The translations under genes were made by a program, and so were the position numbers. From Candidatus Thiodiazotropha sp. LNASS1 (GTDB taxonomy: Bacteria; Pseudomonadota; Gammaproteobacteria; Chromatiales; Chromatiaceae), in the NCBI RefSeq assembly GCF_964212655.1, contig NZ_OZ156465.1, positions 3,348,001 through 3,412,000 on the forward strand: a stretch of DNA of 64,000 nt. Reading direction: 5' to 3'. This document shows, one piece after another, positions 1 through 9,809 of this stretch (its first letter is position 1; every line of letters begins with the position of its first letter). The notes under the pieces are model-generated. The model did no database searches. It was not told where the DNA came from and saw only the letters and a program-made list of their open reading frames with translations.

Positions 1-212
1 TGAAAGGTCGGGTCAAGGCGCTGGGGCTTACCGGGCCTGGCGGTGTCAGGGTCAATACCGCAGGCTGCCTCGATCGATGCGACAAGGGGCCTGTGCTGGT
101 GGTCTACCCCGAGGCGGTCTGGTATACCTTTGTCGACCACGAAGACCTGGACGAGATCCTGCAATCCCATCTGATCGAGGGCAAGGTGGTCGAACGCCTG
201 CTGGTGGGTTGA
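1..212 (+). CDS. C-terminal end of a thioredoxin-like [2Fe-2S] ferredoxin domain protein (partial)
   Basis: The frame is open from position 3 to a TGA at 210-212, giving about 69 residues; the start lies before the window. The visible part contains a GCLDRC motif followed by KGPVLVVYPE, then a Tyr/Phe-Val-Asp segment and a short helical tail. This is the second half of the small thioredoxin-fold [2Fe-2S] proteins related to the NuoE C-terminal domain, in which the C-x3-C pair supplies the last two cluster ligands. The likely role is electron transfer in the cytoplasm; the partner is unknown. The N-terminal ligand pair is outside the window. Confidence 0.75.
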   Translation, partial: KGRVKALGLTGPGGVRVNTAGCLDRCDKGPVLVVYPEAVWYTFVDHEDLDEILQSHLIEGKVVERLLVG

Positions 213-493
213 TTATCGGCGGTGACCGATATGTGATTCCTGTCAGGATTGTATGATTCATTGCTAAAGAGGCGGGGAGAGCTGCCGCTAGTTTACTGAC
301 GCCGTGGTCGTAGGATCATAGCTGGTTTTTGGTTCCTTGATAAAAGCGTGAAGTGCGTCGGTATCGGGGAGAAAAAACAACCGGGTGATTGCTTATAATC
401 ACTTGCAATACCCGATTGATTGTATACTATTAAGAAATTAGTCTAAGTTTCTGCCCTTAATGGTCTGTTTCCTATGGGATTTTGGAGTTTGCC

Positions 494-2260
494 ATGTCAG
501 GTTTAGCCCGCTTATTAACCGTTCTGTCTCTGATGCTGCTGCTCGCTGCCTGTGGCGGTGGCGACCCCGATGTGCCTTGGGATTCATCCACAACAGGTGA
601 CACGGCTGATGGTGAGACGATTGACGATGCCGGTACTGCCGGGGCTGACATCTTTATCGGCAGCGGTTCAGGGAGTTCTTTCAATGCGGGTACCTTGGAC
701 ATCGCGGTGACCTCACTCGCGGCAGGCGGTCAGACAACGATTACGGCAACCCTCGCCGATTCAGCGGGCAATCTTTACCAGGAGGCTGCCAACGTATCTT
801 TTAACACGGATTGTTTTTCGACAGGATTGGCGACTATAGATACGCCCGTAGCTGCGAATGGTGGAGTGGTGACCGCTACCTATATCGCCCAGGGCTGTTC
901 AGGTGCAGATAGCGTGCGGGCAACAGTTACAGTCAATGGTGATACCACAACAGCATCTGGTACGATCAATGTACAGCCCGCCGAGATCGGTTCAATGGAG
1001 TTTGTATCTGCTGAGCCTTCACTCATCGGCCTCAGAGGTGTTGGCCTGACCGAGGTCTCCCGGGTATCCTTCAGGGTACTGGATCAGAACGGTAATCCGG
1101 TTACTCAGCAACGGGTCAATTTCAGATTGAGTACCGATGTTGGCGGAGCGAGAATTGCTGTAGGGGCGGAGAGCGCAGTCAGTGATGTCAATGGATTGGT
1201 GGGAACGGATGTCAAATCAGGTACGATACCCACGGCGGTTCGAGTCACCGCCTCTTTGGATGCCAATCCACTGATCTCCACCCAGTCAGATGGTTTGATA
1301 ATCTCAACCGGTATTTCCGACCAGAACAGTATGACCCTTGGTCCTGAGATATTTAATCCAGAGACCTGGCAATACAACGGTGTGGAAGTTGCCCTAACTG
1401 TCCATGCTGCCGACCACTTCAACAACCCGGTTCCTGATGGCGCCTCGGTCTATTTCACCACCGAAGGCGGACAGATCCAATCCCAATGCCAGATCGAAAA
1501 TGGTAGATGCAGTGTCAATTGGACGAGTTCAAATCCACGACCGCAAGAGAATGATGTGCCTGACGGTATGGCGGGGCGGATCACTATCCTCGCCAGCATG
1601 TTGGGGGAAGAGAGTTTCATCGACGCCAACGGCAACGGTGTCCTGGATAACGGAGATCCCGCATTCGCTGACATACCCGAGGCATTCCGGGACGATAACG
1701 AGGACGGCGCCAAACATCCATCCCACGAGGAATTTGTGGATTTCAACACCAATGGTATCTATGACGGTGTCGGCAGCGATCCCAACTACAATGGCGTACT
1801 CTGCTGTGATACTGCTGCCGTGGCCGCGGCGGAAGCGGCGGTGGCCTCTGGTGAAGACCCAGGGGTCTGTTTCGGCGTCACGCCAGCCACTTTACCTGCC
1901 TGCAGCAGTGAAAAGAATATCAATGTACGAGAACAAACATTCATGATTATGGCGGAGAGTTTCGCCAGTATTACACTAATCGAGGGTGCGGTGGCTGCAG
2001 GCTCCTCGGCAACATTCGAAATAGTAGGTGCTGAAACTGGACAGATCATGCCTGCGGATACAAGCATTGCGGCCGAACTCGAAGAAGGTGACATAGATGA
2101 CTCGTATTCGGTGCCAAATTCTGCTTTTAATGCCAGGCTAGGCAATCGAGGAGGATCCGATGAGTTCACGTTTAACATACCAGTCGACGCGATAGGTCCT
2201 CTGACGATTTTAGTAACAACACCAAATGGAAACGTCACTCGGCTAGATGTCATTTTTTAA
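494..2260 (+). CDS. Secreted lipoprotein with Ig-like (Big/invasin-type) repeats
   Basis: The protein has 588 residues when started at the ATG at 494; a GGAG six bases upstream supports this over an in-frame TTG at 482. It opens with a lipoprotein signal peptide and a clear lipobox (LLAACGGGD), so it should be acylated and anchored in a membrane. The rest is rich in Thr, Ser, Gly and Val and reads as tandem bacterial Ig-like domains: phrases such as TITATLADSAGN, VSFNTD, VSFRVLDQNGNPVTQQRVNF and VYFTTEGGQI repeat in the order typical of Big_1 folds. An Asp/Asn-rich stretch in the middle (FIDANGNGVLDNGDP and FVDFNTNGIYDG) looks like calcium-binding loops. Function is probably surface adhesion or structure; the substrate is unknown. 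It stands alone with no operon partner. Confidence 0.75.
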   Translation: MSGLARLLTVLSLMLLLAACGGGDPDVPWDSSTTGDTADGETIDDAGTAGADIFIGSGSGSSFNAGTLDIAVTSLAAGGQTTITATLADSAGNLYQEAANVSFNTDCFSTGLATIDTPVAANGGVVTATYIAQGCSGADSVRATVTVNGDTTTASGTINVQPAEIGSMEFVSAEPSLIGLRGVGLTEVSRVSFRVLDQNGNPVTQQRVNFRLSTDVGGARIAVGAESAVSDVNGLVGTDVKSGTIPTAVRVTASLDANPLISTQSDGLIISTGISDQNSMTLGPEIFNPETWQYNGVEVALTVHAADHFNNPVPDGASVYFTTEGGQIQSQCQIENGRCSVNWTSSNPRPQENDVPDGMAGRITILASMLGEESFIDANGNGVLDNGDPAFADIPEAFRDDNEDGAKHPSHEEFVDFNTNGIYDGVGSDPNYNGVLCCDTAAVAAAEAAVASGEDPGVCFGVTPATLPACSSEKNINVREQTFMIMAESFASITLIEGAVAAGSSATFEIVGAETGQIMPADTSIAAELEEGDIDDSYSVPNSAFNARLGNRGGSDEFTFNIPVDAIGPLTILVTTPNGNVTRLDVIF

Positions 2261-2554
2261 TCAATCATTATTTTAACTTTTATTATTTCAATGTTGGGTT
2301 ATGTAGCAAGTAACCTCCGATACAGCATCTACGTGCTCTCCACATGGGATGGGGAGCCGGATTCTTACCCAAGTCTATTTTTAGTTGAGCCTTATTCAAT
2401 TACGAATAGCATTTGGTTTCACCTTCCTGCCTGGTCTGTCTGGTAACTCAGTTATCCTTTGTATCGGCAAGCTACCACTTGACGCTCCTCCATCGCACAG
2501 CCACAATGCCCCGATCTTCAATCATCGGCAGGAACTTCCAGTTATAAGGCTACA

Positions 2555-3370
2555 GTGAACATTAGCGAACCACTGGTCAAAATCCGCAATCTCCACTTCG
2601 CCCATGGCGACAGGGCCATCTTCAACGGGGTGGATATCGATATCCCCCAGGGCAGGGTGACCGCCATCATGGGGCCCAGCGGCACCGGCAAGACTACCCT
2701 GTTGAAACTGATCGGGGGGCAGTTGCGTCCCAGCCGGGGGACGATCGAAGTGGATGGTCAGGATGTGCACAAGCTCTCCCGCAGGGCGCTCTATCGGCTG
2801 CGCATGCGCATGGGGATGCTGTTTCAGAGCGGCGCCCTGCTGACCGACCTGAATGTCTATGACAATGTCGCCTATCCGCTGCGTGAGCATACCGACCTGC
2901 CGGAGTCGATGATCCGGCGACTGGTGCTGATGAAGCTTGAGGCGGTCGGTCTGAGAGGCGCTCGTGAATTGATGCCGTCCGAACTCTCCGGCGGCATGGC
3001 GCGCCGGGTGGCCCTCGCCCGGGCCATCGCCCTCGATCCGATGATGGTGATGTACGACGAGCCTTTTACCGGCCAGGATCCGATCTCCATGGGGGTGCTG
3101 GCGCAGCTGGTGCGGCGCCTCAACGATGCGGCGCGGCTCACCAGCGTCCTGGTCTCCCACGACGTGGAGGAGACCGCCGGCATATCCGATATGATCTATG
3201 TCTTGTCCGGGGGCAAGGTGATCGAGTCCGGTACACCGCAGGCCCTCGGGGTGTCCCAATCGCCGGCGGTCAAGCAGTTCATGGGTGGGCTGCCCGACGG
3301 TCCGGTCCATTTCCACTATGCGGCACCCGCCCTGAACGATGATCTGCTGAGTATGCGGGGGGCGACATAG
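2555..3370 (+). CDS. mlaF: Phospholipid transport ABC ATPase MlaF
   Basis: This 271-residue cytoplasmic ATPase begins at a GTG. It carries Walker A (GPSGTGKTT, near residue 40), signature [14 protein letters not shown], Walker B ([11 protein letters not shown]) and the switch His in LVSHDVEE. MlaF energises the MlaFEDB complex, which moves phospholipids between inner and outer membranes and keeps outer-leaflet asymmetry. Its stop overlaps the GTG of mlaE by one base, so the two are translationally coupled. Family assignment is firm from sequence and neighbours. Confidence 0.93.
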   Translation: MNISEPLVKIRNLHFAHGDRAIFNGVDIDIPQGRVTAIMGPSGTGKTTLLKLIGGQLRPSRGTIEVDGQDVHKLSRRALYRLRMRMGMLFQSGALLTDLNVYDNVAYPLREHTDLPESMIRRLVLMKLEAVGLRGARELMPSELSGGMARRVALARAIALDPMMVMYDEPFTGQDPISMGVLAQLVRRLNDAARLTSVLVSHDVEETAGISDMIYVLSGGKVIESGTPQALGVSQSPAVKQFMGGLPDGPVHFHYAAPALNDDLLSMRGAT

Positions 3371-4149
3371 TGCTCGATGCATTGGCCCGCTTCGGCCGCC
3401 TGGGACTGGCGGCGATGGAACGTCTCGGACGCGGACATCTGTTGCTGATTCAGATTCTGGCGGGTATCACCAGTCTGCTGCCCAGGCTGGGATTGCTGAT
3501 CACCCAGATCCACAGTATCGGCGTGCGGACCACCACCATCATCGTTGTCTCAGGTCTGTTTGTCGGCATGGTGCTCGGTCTGCAGGGCTATTACGTGCTG
3601 TCCCAATTCGCCGCCGAGGACAGTCTTGGTGTGATGGTCGCCGCTTCCCTGGTGCGGGAGCTCGGCCCGGTGGTCACCGCCCTGCTGTTTGCCGGACGCG
3701 CCGGTTCCGCCCTTACCGCGGAGATCGGTCTGATGAAGGCCACCGAGCAGCTCTCCGGCCTGGAGATGATGGCGGTCGATCCCATTCGTCGAATTCTGTC
3801 ACCGCGGTTTTACGCCGGATTCATCTCGATGCCGTTGCTGGCCGCCTTGTTCAGCGCCGTGGGCATCATCGGCGGCTATTTTGTCAGTGTCGGGCTGCTG
3901 GGGGTCGACGAGGGTGCCTTCTGGAGTCAGATGCAGGCCAAGATCGACTGGAACGAGGATATAATAAACGGGGTGATCAAAAGTCTGGTATTCGGCTTCG
4001 TCTGCACTTGGATCGCTCTTTTTCAGGGGTATGACACCATCCCCACTTCAGCCGGTGTCAGTCAGTCGACCACCCGTACCGTGGTCCATTCCGCATTGGC
4101 GGTGCTGGTACTGGATTTCGTCCTGACGGCACTGATGTTCGGAGATTAG
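3370..4149 (+). CDS. mlaE: Phospholipid transport permease MlaE
   Basis: This 259-residue integral membrane protein has about five hydrophobic segments. It contains the MlaE/YrbE signature around residues 85-130 ([27 protein letters not shown], here split across a helix pair) and the following [15 protein letters not shown] loop that contacts the ATPase. It forms the transmembrane dimer of the MlaFEDB complex. Translation starts at a GTG overlapping the mlaF stop. mlaD follows after two bases. Confidence 0.93.
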   Translation: MLDALARFGRLGLAAMERLGRGHLLLIQILAGITSLLPRLGLLITQIHSIGVRTTTIIVVSGLFVGMVLGLQGYYVLSQFAAEDSLGVMVAASLVRELGPVVTALLFAGRAGSALTAEIGLMKATEQLSGLEMMAVDPIRRILSPRFYAGFISMPLLAALFSAVGIIGGYFVSVGLLGVDEGAFWSQMQAKIDWNEDIINGVIKSLVFGFVCTWIALFQGYDTIPTSAGVSQSTTRTVVHSALAVLVLDFVLTALMFGD

Positions 4150-4151
4150 TC

Positions 4152-4631
4152 ATGAATACAAGAGGATTGGAGATAACCGTTGGCGCCTTCATGGCGGCTG
4201 GACTGGTTGCACTGTTTTTTCTCGCCATGCAGGTCAGCAATCTGGCCAGTATAACCGCCAGCGAAGGTTATGAAGTGAAGGCCAGGTTTGACAATATCGG
4301 CGGGCTCAAGGTGAGATCCCCTGTCTCCATGGCGGGGGTGCGCATCGGCCGGGTGGTCGGTATCAGTTATGATCAGGAGAATTTCGAGGCGGTGGTTACC
4401 ATGTCCATCGATCCGGCGTACAGTCAGATCCCGGATGACAGTATCGCCAAGATCTATACCTCCGGACTGCTGGGTGAGCAATACGTCGGGCTCGATCCCG
4501 GGGGCAGTCTGGAGAGCCTGCAGGGCGGCAGTGAATTGATGATGACCCAGTCCGCATTGGTGTTGGAAGAGATTATTGGTCAATTTCTGTTCAGCAAGGC
4601 GGAAGAAAACGCCATCAAGGATGAGCTTTAA
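4152..4631 (+). CDS. mlaD: Mla substrate-binding MCE protein MlaD
   Basis: This 159-residue protein has one N-terminal membrane anchor (TVGAFMAAGLVALFFLAMQV) followed by a single MCE domain. Typical motifs are ARFDNIGGLKVRSPVSMAGVRIGRV and IYTSGLLGEQYVGLDPGG (each shown partly). MlaD forms the periplasmic hexameric ring of the Mla complex and receives or delivers phospholipid. Start and spacing to mlaE (two bases) indicate one transcript. Length matches the family. Confidence 0.92.
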   Translation: MNTRGLEITVGAFMAAGLVALFFLAMQVSNLASITASEGYEVKARFDNIGGLKVRSPVSMAGVRIGRVVGISYDQENFEAVVTMSIDPAYSQIPDDSIAKIYTSGLLGEQYVGLDPGGSLESLQGGSELMMTQSALVLEEIIGQFLFSKAEENAIKDEL

Positions 4632-4634
4632 CCT

Positions 4635-4937
4635 ATGACTATCACTAAAGTTGAACGGGATGGAGCATTCCGGTTTCATGTCCAGGGTGAGATGACTTTT
4701 TCGAGTGTCAAAGATCTATTGCTGCACTCCAATAAACTCTTCTCCGCGGTCGAGGAGTTGGAGGTCGACCTCTCCCAGGTCGATCATGCCGATAGCGCAG
4801 GATTGGCACTGGTGCTGGAATGGATGGCACAGGCAGCCGAGCGAAATGCCAGAATTGTTTTCACCGGTGTACCGGAATCCATGGTCTCCATTGCCCGCCT
4901 GTGCCAGGTTGAGTCGTTGCTGGAAGAGTGCACTTGA
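4635..4937 (+). CDS. mlaB: STAS-domain protein MlaB
   Basis: This 100-residue cytoplasmic STAS domain contains the core DLSQVDHADSAGLALVLEW, with the Asp-Ser-Ala-Gly loop typical of the family. MlaB binds MlaF and is needed for stability and activity of the transporter. It follows mlaD after three bases. The usual mlaC gene (periplasmic lipid shuttle), which sits between mlaD and mlaB in Escherichia coli, is absent here. Confidence 0.85.
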   Translation: MTITKVERDGAFRFHVQGEMTFSSVKDLLLHSNKLFSAVEELEVDLSQVDHADSAGLALVLEWMAQAAERNARIVFTGVPESMVSIARLCQVESLLEECT

Positions 4938-5161
4938 AGCGTAAAAAACGCGAATAGAGTGGAATGGCCGCCGTTTTTTTATAATTAGGCCTTGAAATAT
5001 GATCAATTTTGGGATTGAATAATCAGTCCTATCCAGATGCCCCCCTCGATTTGTCTTTAAAGCTTGTCTCACGGTGCCGTTCTGGATTCATAGCGAGAAT
5101 TAATGAAGCGGGATGACTCCGCTCAGCAATCCCCGATCATTCAGTTGGAGATCCTCAATCT

Positions 5162-5488
5162 ATGAGTGAGCAGATTGTTCATGTAACAGATGATTCGTTT
5201 GAATCAGAAGTGCTTCAGTCGACGCAGCCGGTGCTGATCGACTACTGGGCGGAATGGTGCGGTCCGTGCAAGATGATTGCGCCGGTGCTGGATGATATTG
5301 CCGATGAGTATGATGGCAAACTAAAAGTGGTCAAATTGAATATTGACGAAAATCCCAACACACCACCCCGCTACGGCATTCGTGGAATTCCTACGTTGAT
5401 GCTGTTTAAAGATGGTGAAGTTGAGGCAACGAAAGTGGGCGCAGTCTCTAAATCGCAGCTCGTGGCATTTATCGATAGTAACCTTTAA
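5162..5488 (+). CDS. trxA: Thioredoxin 1
   Basis: A 108-residue classical thioredoxin with the active site WCGPC at residues 32-36 and the cis-Pro loop [11 protein letters not shown]. It reduces protein disulfides in the cytoplasm, using electrons from thioredoxin reductase. An unusual TPPRYGIRG replaces the common AxxYGIRG loop; this is a minor variation. It lies directly upstream of rho, the same order as in many gammaproteobacteria. A GGAG box precedes the ATG. Confidence 0.97.
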   Translation: MSEQIVHVTDDSFESEVLQSTQPVLIDYWAEWCGPCKMIAPVLDDIADEYDGKLKVVKLNIDENPNTPPRYGIRGIPTLMLFKDGEVEATKVGAVSKSQLVAFIDSNL

Positions 5489-5663
5489 AAAAATCTCAGG
5501 CGTCGGACGTGCCGTCGCTGTCTGCCAAACAGAGTTCTCTGTAGACCACCTCGTTTCGTCCGGTAGCGCCTGATTAGTGAATCAACCAATAACCTCAAAC
5601 TGCCCTGTGTGGCCAATCTCCCTTCCAACGGATTTCCCAGAATAGAACAACGCCTGAAAAATT

Positions 5664-6920
5664 ATGAATCTGACTGAACTCAAGAAAAAGCCGGTATCCG
5701 ATCTGGCTAACCTCGCTACCGAGATGAAAATCGAGGGAATGGCACGGACCCGTAAACAGGATCTGATATTTGCGATTCTCAAAGCCCATGCAAAGAAAGG
5801 CGAAAGTATTTTTGGCGACGGGGTATTGGAGATTCTGCAGGATGGGTTTGGTTTTCTGCGATCGGCGGATAGCTCCTATCTTGCGGGACCAGACGATATT
5901 TACGTCTCACCGAGTCAAATCCGGCGCTTCAGTCTGCGCACCGGTGATACCATTTCCGGCAAGATCCGCCCGCCAAAGGATGGTGAGCGTTACTTCGCAC
6001 TGCTCAAGGTCGATGAGATCAACTACGACAAACCGGAAAATGCCAAAAGCAAGATTCTGTTCGAGAACTTCACCCCCCTGTTTGCCAACCAGCGTTTCCA
6101 CCTGGAGATAGGCAACGGCAGTACAGAGGATATCACCGCGCGTACCATCGATCTCTGCGCACCGATCGGTAAAGGACAGCGTGGTCTGATCGTATCGCCG
6201 CCGAAGGCGGGTAAAACCATGATGTTGCAGAACATCGCCCAGTCGATCACCCATAACCATCCCGAATGCTATGTCATGGTGCTACTCATCGACGAACGCC
6301 CGGAAGAGGTTACCGAAATGGCCCGTTCTGTGAGGGGCGAGGTGATATCAAGTACCTTCGACGAGCCTGCTACGAGGCATGTGCAGGTCGCTGAAATGGT
6401 TATCGAAAAGGCCAAGCGGCTGGTTGAGCATAAACATGACGTGGTTATCCTGCTGGATTCGATCACGCGGCTTGCACGGGCCTACAATACCGTCGTCCCC
6501 TCATCCGGCAAGGTGCTGACCGGCGGTGTCGACGCCAATGCGCTGCACCGGCCGAAGCGTTTCTTTGGTGCCGCCCGTAATGTGGAGGAGGGGGGTTCCC
6601 TGACGATCCTTGCCACCGCCCTGGTGGATACCGGATCCCGGATGGATGACGTGATCTACGAAGAATTCAAGGGAACAGGCAATATGGAGGTCCACCTGGA
6701 CCGGCGCATTGCCGAGAAACGTATCTTTCCCGCCATCAATATCAACCGTTCCGGCACACGTCGCGAGGAGTTGCTGATGAAGCCGGATGAGTTGCAGAAG
6801 ATGTGGATTCTGAGAAAGATTCTTCATCCCATGGATGAGCTTGCGGCCATGGAGTTTCTCTACGACAAGTTGAAGGTCAGCAAGACCAACGACGAGTTCT
6901 TCGAGGCGATGAAGGGTTAG
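5664..6920 (+). CDS. rho: Transcription termination factor Rho
   Basis: This 418-residue hexameric RNA helicase has the N-terminal Rho_N helix bundle ([18 protein letters not shown]), a cold-shock-like RNA-binding domain ([33 protein letters not shown]) and a RecA-type ATPase. The ATPase shows Walker A (SPPKAGKT), Walker B ([16 protein letters not shown]) and the R-loop [12 protein letters not shown]. It terminates transcription at C-rich, unstructured RNA. Length matches the E. coli protein (419). The 175-bp leader from trxA holds no clear leader peptide. Confidence 0.98.
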   Translation: MNLTELKKKPVSDLANLATEMKIEGMARTRKQDLIFAILKAHAKKGESIFGDGVLEILQDGFGFLRSADSSYLAGPDDIYVSPSQIRRFSLRTGDTISGKIRPPKDGERYFALLKVDEINYDKPENAKSKILFENFTPLFANQRFHLEIGNGSTEDITARTIDLCAPIGKGQRGLIVSPPKAGKTMMLQNIAQSITHNHPECYVMVLLIDERPEEVTEMARSVRGEVISSTFDEPATRHVQVAEMVIEKAKRLVEHKHDVVILLDSITRLARAYNTVVPSSGKVLTGGVDANALHRPKRFFGAARNVEEGGSLTILATALVDTGSRMDDVIYEEFKGTGNMEVHLDRRIAEKRIFPAININRSGTRREELLMKPDELQKMWILRKILHPMDELAAMEFLYDKLKVSKTNDEFFEAMKG

Positions 6921-7203
6921 CGACTACCGGCGTCTATGGGTCTATTGGCACATATTAAGTCATCACTTTGTCAATCTGTGTCTAATATCGATAAACCCCC
7001 TGTTGTCTCGTGTACAAGCCTTTGCCGCAACGTGTGGCTTGTAAAAAAGGCGAACTAAAGCCATTCACTGGTTTCAATACCCCATATATCATCCAAGGAA
7101 TGCGGGTTGATTTCCTGCCATACCGGGTTGTTGCGTGGACGATTTCCAGACTATTCGGTGCGACAAGCCGCACCCTACACTTCCACTACCCCGTATTTCC
7201 TCG

Positions 7204-7283
7204 TTCCCACGCTCCAGCGTGGGAATGCAGACCTCAGCACAATAGGAAAACTAGGTATGGATTCCCACGGGGGACCGTGGGAA
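7204..7283. repeat. Pair of REP-like hairpins in the rho-murU intergenic region
   Basis: The 614-bp stretch after rho (6921-7534) shows no convincing gene. It holds two hairpins with related stems. One is a perfect 10-bp inverted repeat at 7204-7225 (TTCCCACGCT, 2-nt loop). The other is a 9-bp inverted repeat at 7262-7283 (TTCCCACGG, 4-nt loop). A GC-rich flank at about 7160-7195 resembles dispersed repeats of gammaproteobacteria. A degenerate relative of the first hairpin occurs at 63371-63390, which supports a dispersed family. Neither stem has a U-run, so these are not standard terminators. Confidence 0.65.
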
Positions 7284-7534
7284 CCAGAATATAGCTACTT
7301 GTGGGGGTAAGGGAGAGATGGTATCTACATTGGTTTAGTGGTATCACCCGGATTGCGGCCCACCATCCTTTTGTGCCATTAATCTACCCTGCCGATCTAC
7401 TATTTTTTAAGAACGGATTTTAGTCGTCATGTAGCCGCACTTGGGTCGCAGACACCTGTTCCTGCCACCCGGGGATGCGCATTTAACCAGAACCGGTTAC
7501 ATTGTTAGCAAGCTAACTAGCCACTGAAATAAAA

Positions 7535-8221
7535 ATGAAAGCCATGATATTGGCCGCTGGTCGAGGCGAGCGTATGCGGCCCCTGACCGACAAACTGCCC
7601 AAACCGCTCCTGCCGATCGCCGGCAAGCCCCTGATCGTTCACCATATCGAAAGGCTTGCCGAGGCGGGTTTTAACGAGCTGGTCATCAATCATGCCCACT
7701 TGGGGGAGATGGTCGAAGCTGAACTCGGAGATGGCGCTGCCTGGGGGGTAGAGATACGCTATTCTCCTGAATCCGTGGCATTGGAGACTGGAGGGGGGAT
7801 CTACCATGCGCTTCCCCTGTTGGGAGAGGGACCTTTTTTAGTGTTGAACGGCGATATCTGGTGTGATTTCGATTTTTCAGGCATGGACCTGAAACAGAAA
7901 GATGTGGCGCATCTGGTGTTGGTGCCCAATCCCGACCACCACTCGCAGGGGGATTTCCAGCTGAAACAAGGTCGGGTAAGTCAAGGCGGTGAGAGGCGCC
8001 TGACCTTCAGTGGGATTGGCGTCTATCATCCGCGACTGTTTGCATCCTGCAGGCCTGAAGCATTCCCGCTGGCGCCGTTACTGAGAGTCGCCATGGACAG
8101 GGGACGGGTATCGGGTGAGTGCTTCAGCGGCCTGTGGATGGACATCGGTACACCTCAAAGGCTAACTCGGTTGGAGCAATTGATCATGCAGGACAGGCCT
8201 GACGCCATCAGTGAATCGTGA
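7535..8221 (+). CDS. murU: N-acetylmuramate alpha-1-phosphate uridylyltransferase (MurU-like nucleotidyltransferase)
   Basis: This 228-residue sugar-1-phosphate nucleotidyltransferase has the N-terminal signature MKAMILAAGRGERMRPLTD and KPLLPIAGKPL, then LETGGGIYHALP and FLVLNGDIWCDFDF. This pattern matches MurU, which makes UDP-MurNAc from MurNAc-1-phosphate and UTP in a wall-recycling shortcut that bypasses de novo synthesis. The usual partner kinase amgK is not adjacent, so the assignment within the NTP-transferase family is likely but not certain; a mannose-1-phosphate guanylyltransferase relative is the alternative. Confidence 0.78.
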   Translation: MKAMILAAGRGERMRPLTDKLPKPLLPIAGKPLIVHHIERLAEAGFNELVINHAHLGEMVEAELGDGAAWGVEIRYSPESVALETGGGIYHALPLLGEGPFLVLNGDIWCDFDFSGMDLKQKDVAHLVLVPNPDHHSQGDFQLKQGRVSQGGERRLTFSGIGVYHPRLFASCRPEAFPLAPLLRVAMDRGRVSGECFSGLWMDIGTPQRLTRLEQLIMQDRPDAISES

Positions 8222-8321
8222 TGTCGATGACAACAGGATCCGAACGCATTAGCCTCAACCCCATCGATGGTATGTAAACGGCCGTTGTTCAATACTGGCG
8301 TTTTGGGTCAATGGAGAAACC

Positions 8322-9743
8322 ATGGGACAGGAAATAGAATCGAGTGAATTCTCTGCGCACGATTTCGCCGAGTTTCAGCGCCGTCTCAAGCGAGAGACCG
8401 AACTGCTGGCCGAGTGGTTCGATGCGGGTGTATTCACCTCGGAAGGGGCCGTCGGGGGATTTGAGCTCGAGGCCTGTCTGCTCGACCGAAGGGCGGGACC
8501 GGCACCACTCAATCAACCCTTGTTGGAAAAGCTGGATGAACCTTTGGTGGTCCCTGAACTGGCGACCTTCAACGTCGAAATAAACAGCACGGCCAGGCTG
8601 CTGCAGGGAGATGTGTTTGAAAGAATGGCCGAAGAGTTGCAGCGGGTCTGGGACAAGTGCAATCGTTTGGCGCAACCACTGGGCGCCAGGATGGGCATGA
8701 TCGGTATTATGCCCAGTCTTCAGCAACAGGCACTCACGCTGCATAACATGTCCCCCCTGAATCGCTACCAGGCCCTCAATGAACAGGTATTCAAGCTGCG
8801 ACACGACAGACCATTGTTGGTACATATTGAGGGTAGAGAGACCCTGGATCTGCAACATGATGATGTGATGCTTGAGTCGGCGGCAACGTCGTTTCAGATC
8901 CATTTTCAGGTCGATGAAAAGAGCGCGGCGAAACTCTACAACCTTTCGAAAATAGCCTCAGCGCCGATGGTGGCCGTGAGCGCCAACTCCCCCTATCTGT
9001 TCGGTCACGATCTGTGGGACGAAACCCGAATACCCTTGTTTGAACAATCCATCGCAGTGGGGGCATCCGATTTGACCAAAAGAGTCAGTTTCGGCATCCG
9101 CTATGTTTATGAGTCGATGATGGAGAATTTTCTGGCCAATCTGCAACGCTATCCCGTACTGCTGCCGTTGTTGATGGATGAACCGGCCGAGAAGCTTGCC
9201 CACCTGCGGCTGCATAACGGTACCATCTGGCGATGGAATCGCCCGTTGATCGGTTTTGATGACAGTGGCAGGCCCCATTTGCGGATTGAGCATCGCGTGG
9301 TACCCGCGGGGCCAAGTGTTAGCGACTGCATTGCCAACACCGCCTTCTATTTCGGTCTTGTGAGCGGCCTGGCGAATCGCTACGAATCGCCGGAAAGCGA
9401 CATGGGATTTATCCGTGCGCGAAGCAACTTCTACAATGCGGCACGGGAAGGTCTGCAGGCGGAGCTCTTCTGGTTCAACTGGAAAACATGCCGTGCCAAA
9501 GAGTTGATCAGGGAACAATTGCTGGGGGTGGCAAGAGAGGGATTGACGAGCCTCGGTATTGAAACGGCCTCTATTAATTTCTGGTTGGACATTATTCAGC
9601 AACGGGTCGTTCGTGGCATCAATGGCGCCACATGGCAGCGGCAGTGGGTGTCGCGTCATGGTATGGATTTTCAAGCCTTGATGGAGGCCTATCTCGAACA
9701 GCAGGAGAGCGGCAAACCGGTACATGAGTGGTCGCTGGATTAG
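8322..9743 (+). CDS. GCS2-type glutamate-cysteine ligase family protein
   Basis: This 473-residue protein of the carboxylate-amine/GCS2 superfamily shows GFELEACLLDRR near residue 50 (acidic active-site strand), VPELATFNVEIN and AATSFQIHFQVD. A later LRIEHRVVPAGPSVSDCIANTAFYFGL segment is family-specific. These enzymes ligate an amino acid to a glutamate side chain using ATP. This branch is not GshA of E. coli type and its substrate is unproven. It is followed 66 bp later by an M14 peptidase, suggesting a ligase/hydrolase pair acting on one gamma-linked or acylated amino acid. Confidence 0.72.
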   Translation: MGQEIESSEFSAHDFAEFQRRLKRETELLAEWFDAGVFTSEGAVGGFELEACLLDRRAGPAPLNQPLLEKLDEPLVVPELATFNVEINSTARLLQGDVFERMAEELQRVWDKCNRLAQPLGARMGMIGIMPSLQQQALTLHNMSPLNRYQALNEQVFKLRHDRPLLVHIEGRETLDLQHDDVMLESAATSFQIHFQVDEKSAAKLYNLSKIASAPMVAVSANSPYLFGHDLWDETRIPLFEQSIAVGASDLTKRVSFGIRYVYESMMENFLANLQRYPVLLPLLMDEPAEKLAHLRLHNGTIWRWNRPLIGFDDSGRPHLRIEHRVVPAGPSVSDCIANTAFYFGLVSGLANRYESPESDMGFIRARSNFYNAAREGLQAELFWFNWKTCRAKELIREQLLGVAREGLTSLGIETASINFWLDIIQQRVVRGINGATWQRQWVSRHGMDFQALMEAYLEQQESGKPVHEWSLD

Positions 9744-9809
9744 TCTTATCAGGCCGAGTGGTGGCCCGATATGAGAAACCCGGGCTAGTCTCATCGATTC
9801 AGGTAAACT

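Noticed and set aside
2522-3382. Long minus-strand open frame (286 codons) over mlaF
   Set aside because: It is the antisense of a well-matched mlaF frame, is rich in His/Gln/Arg and has no recognisable domain.
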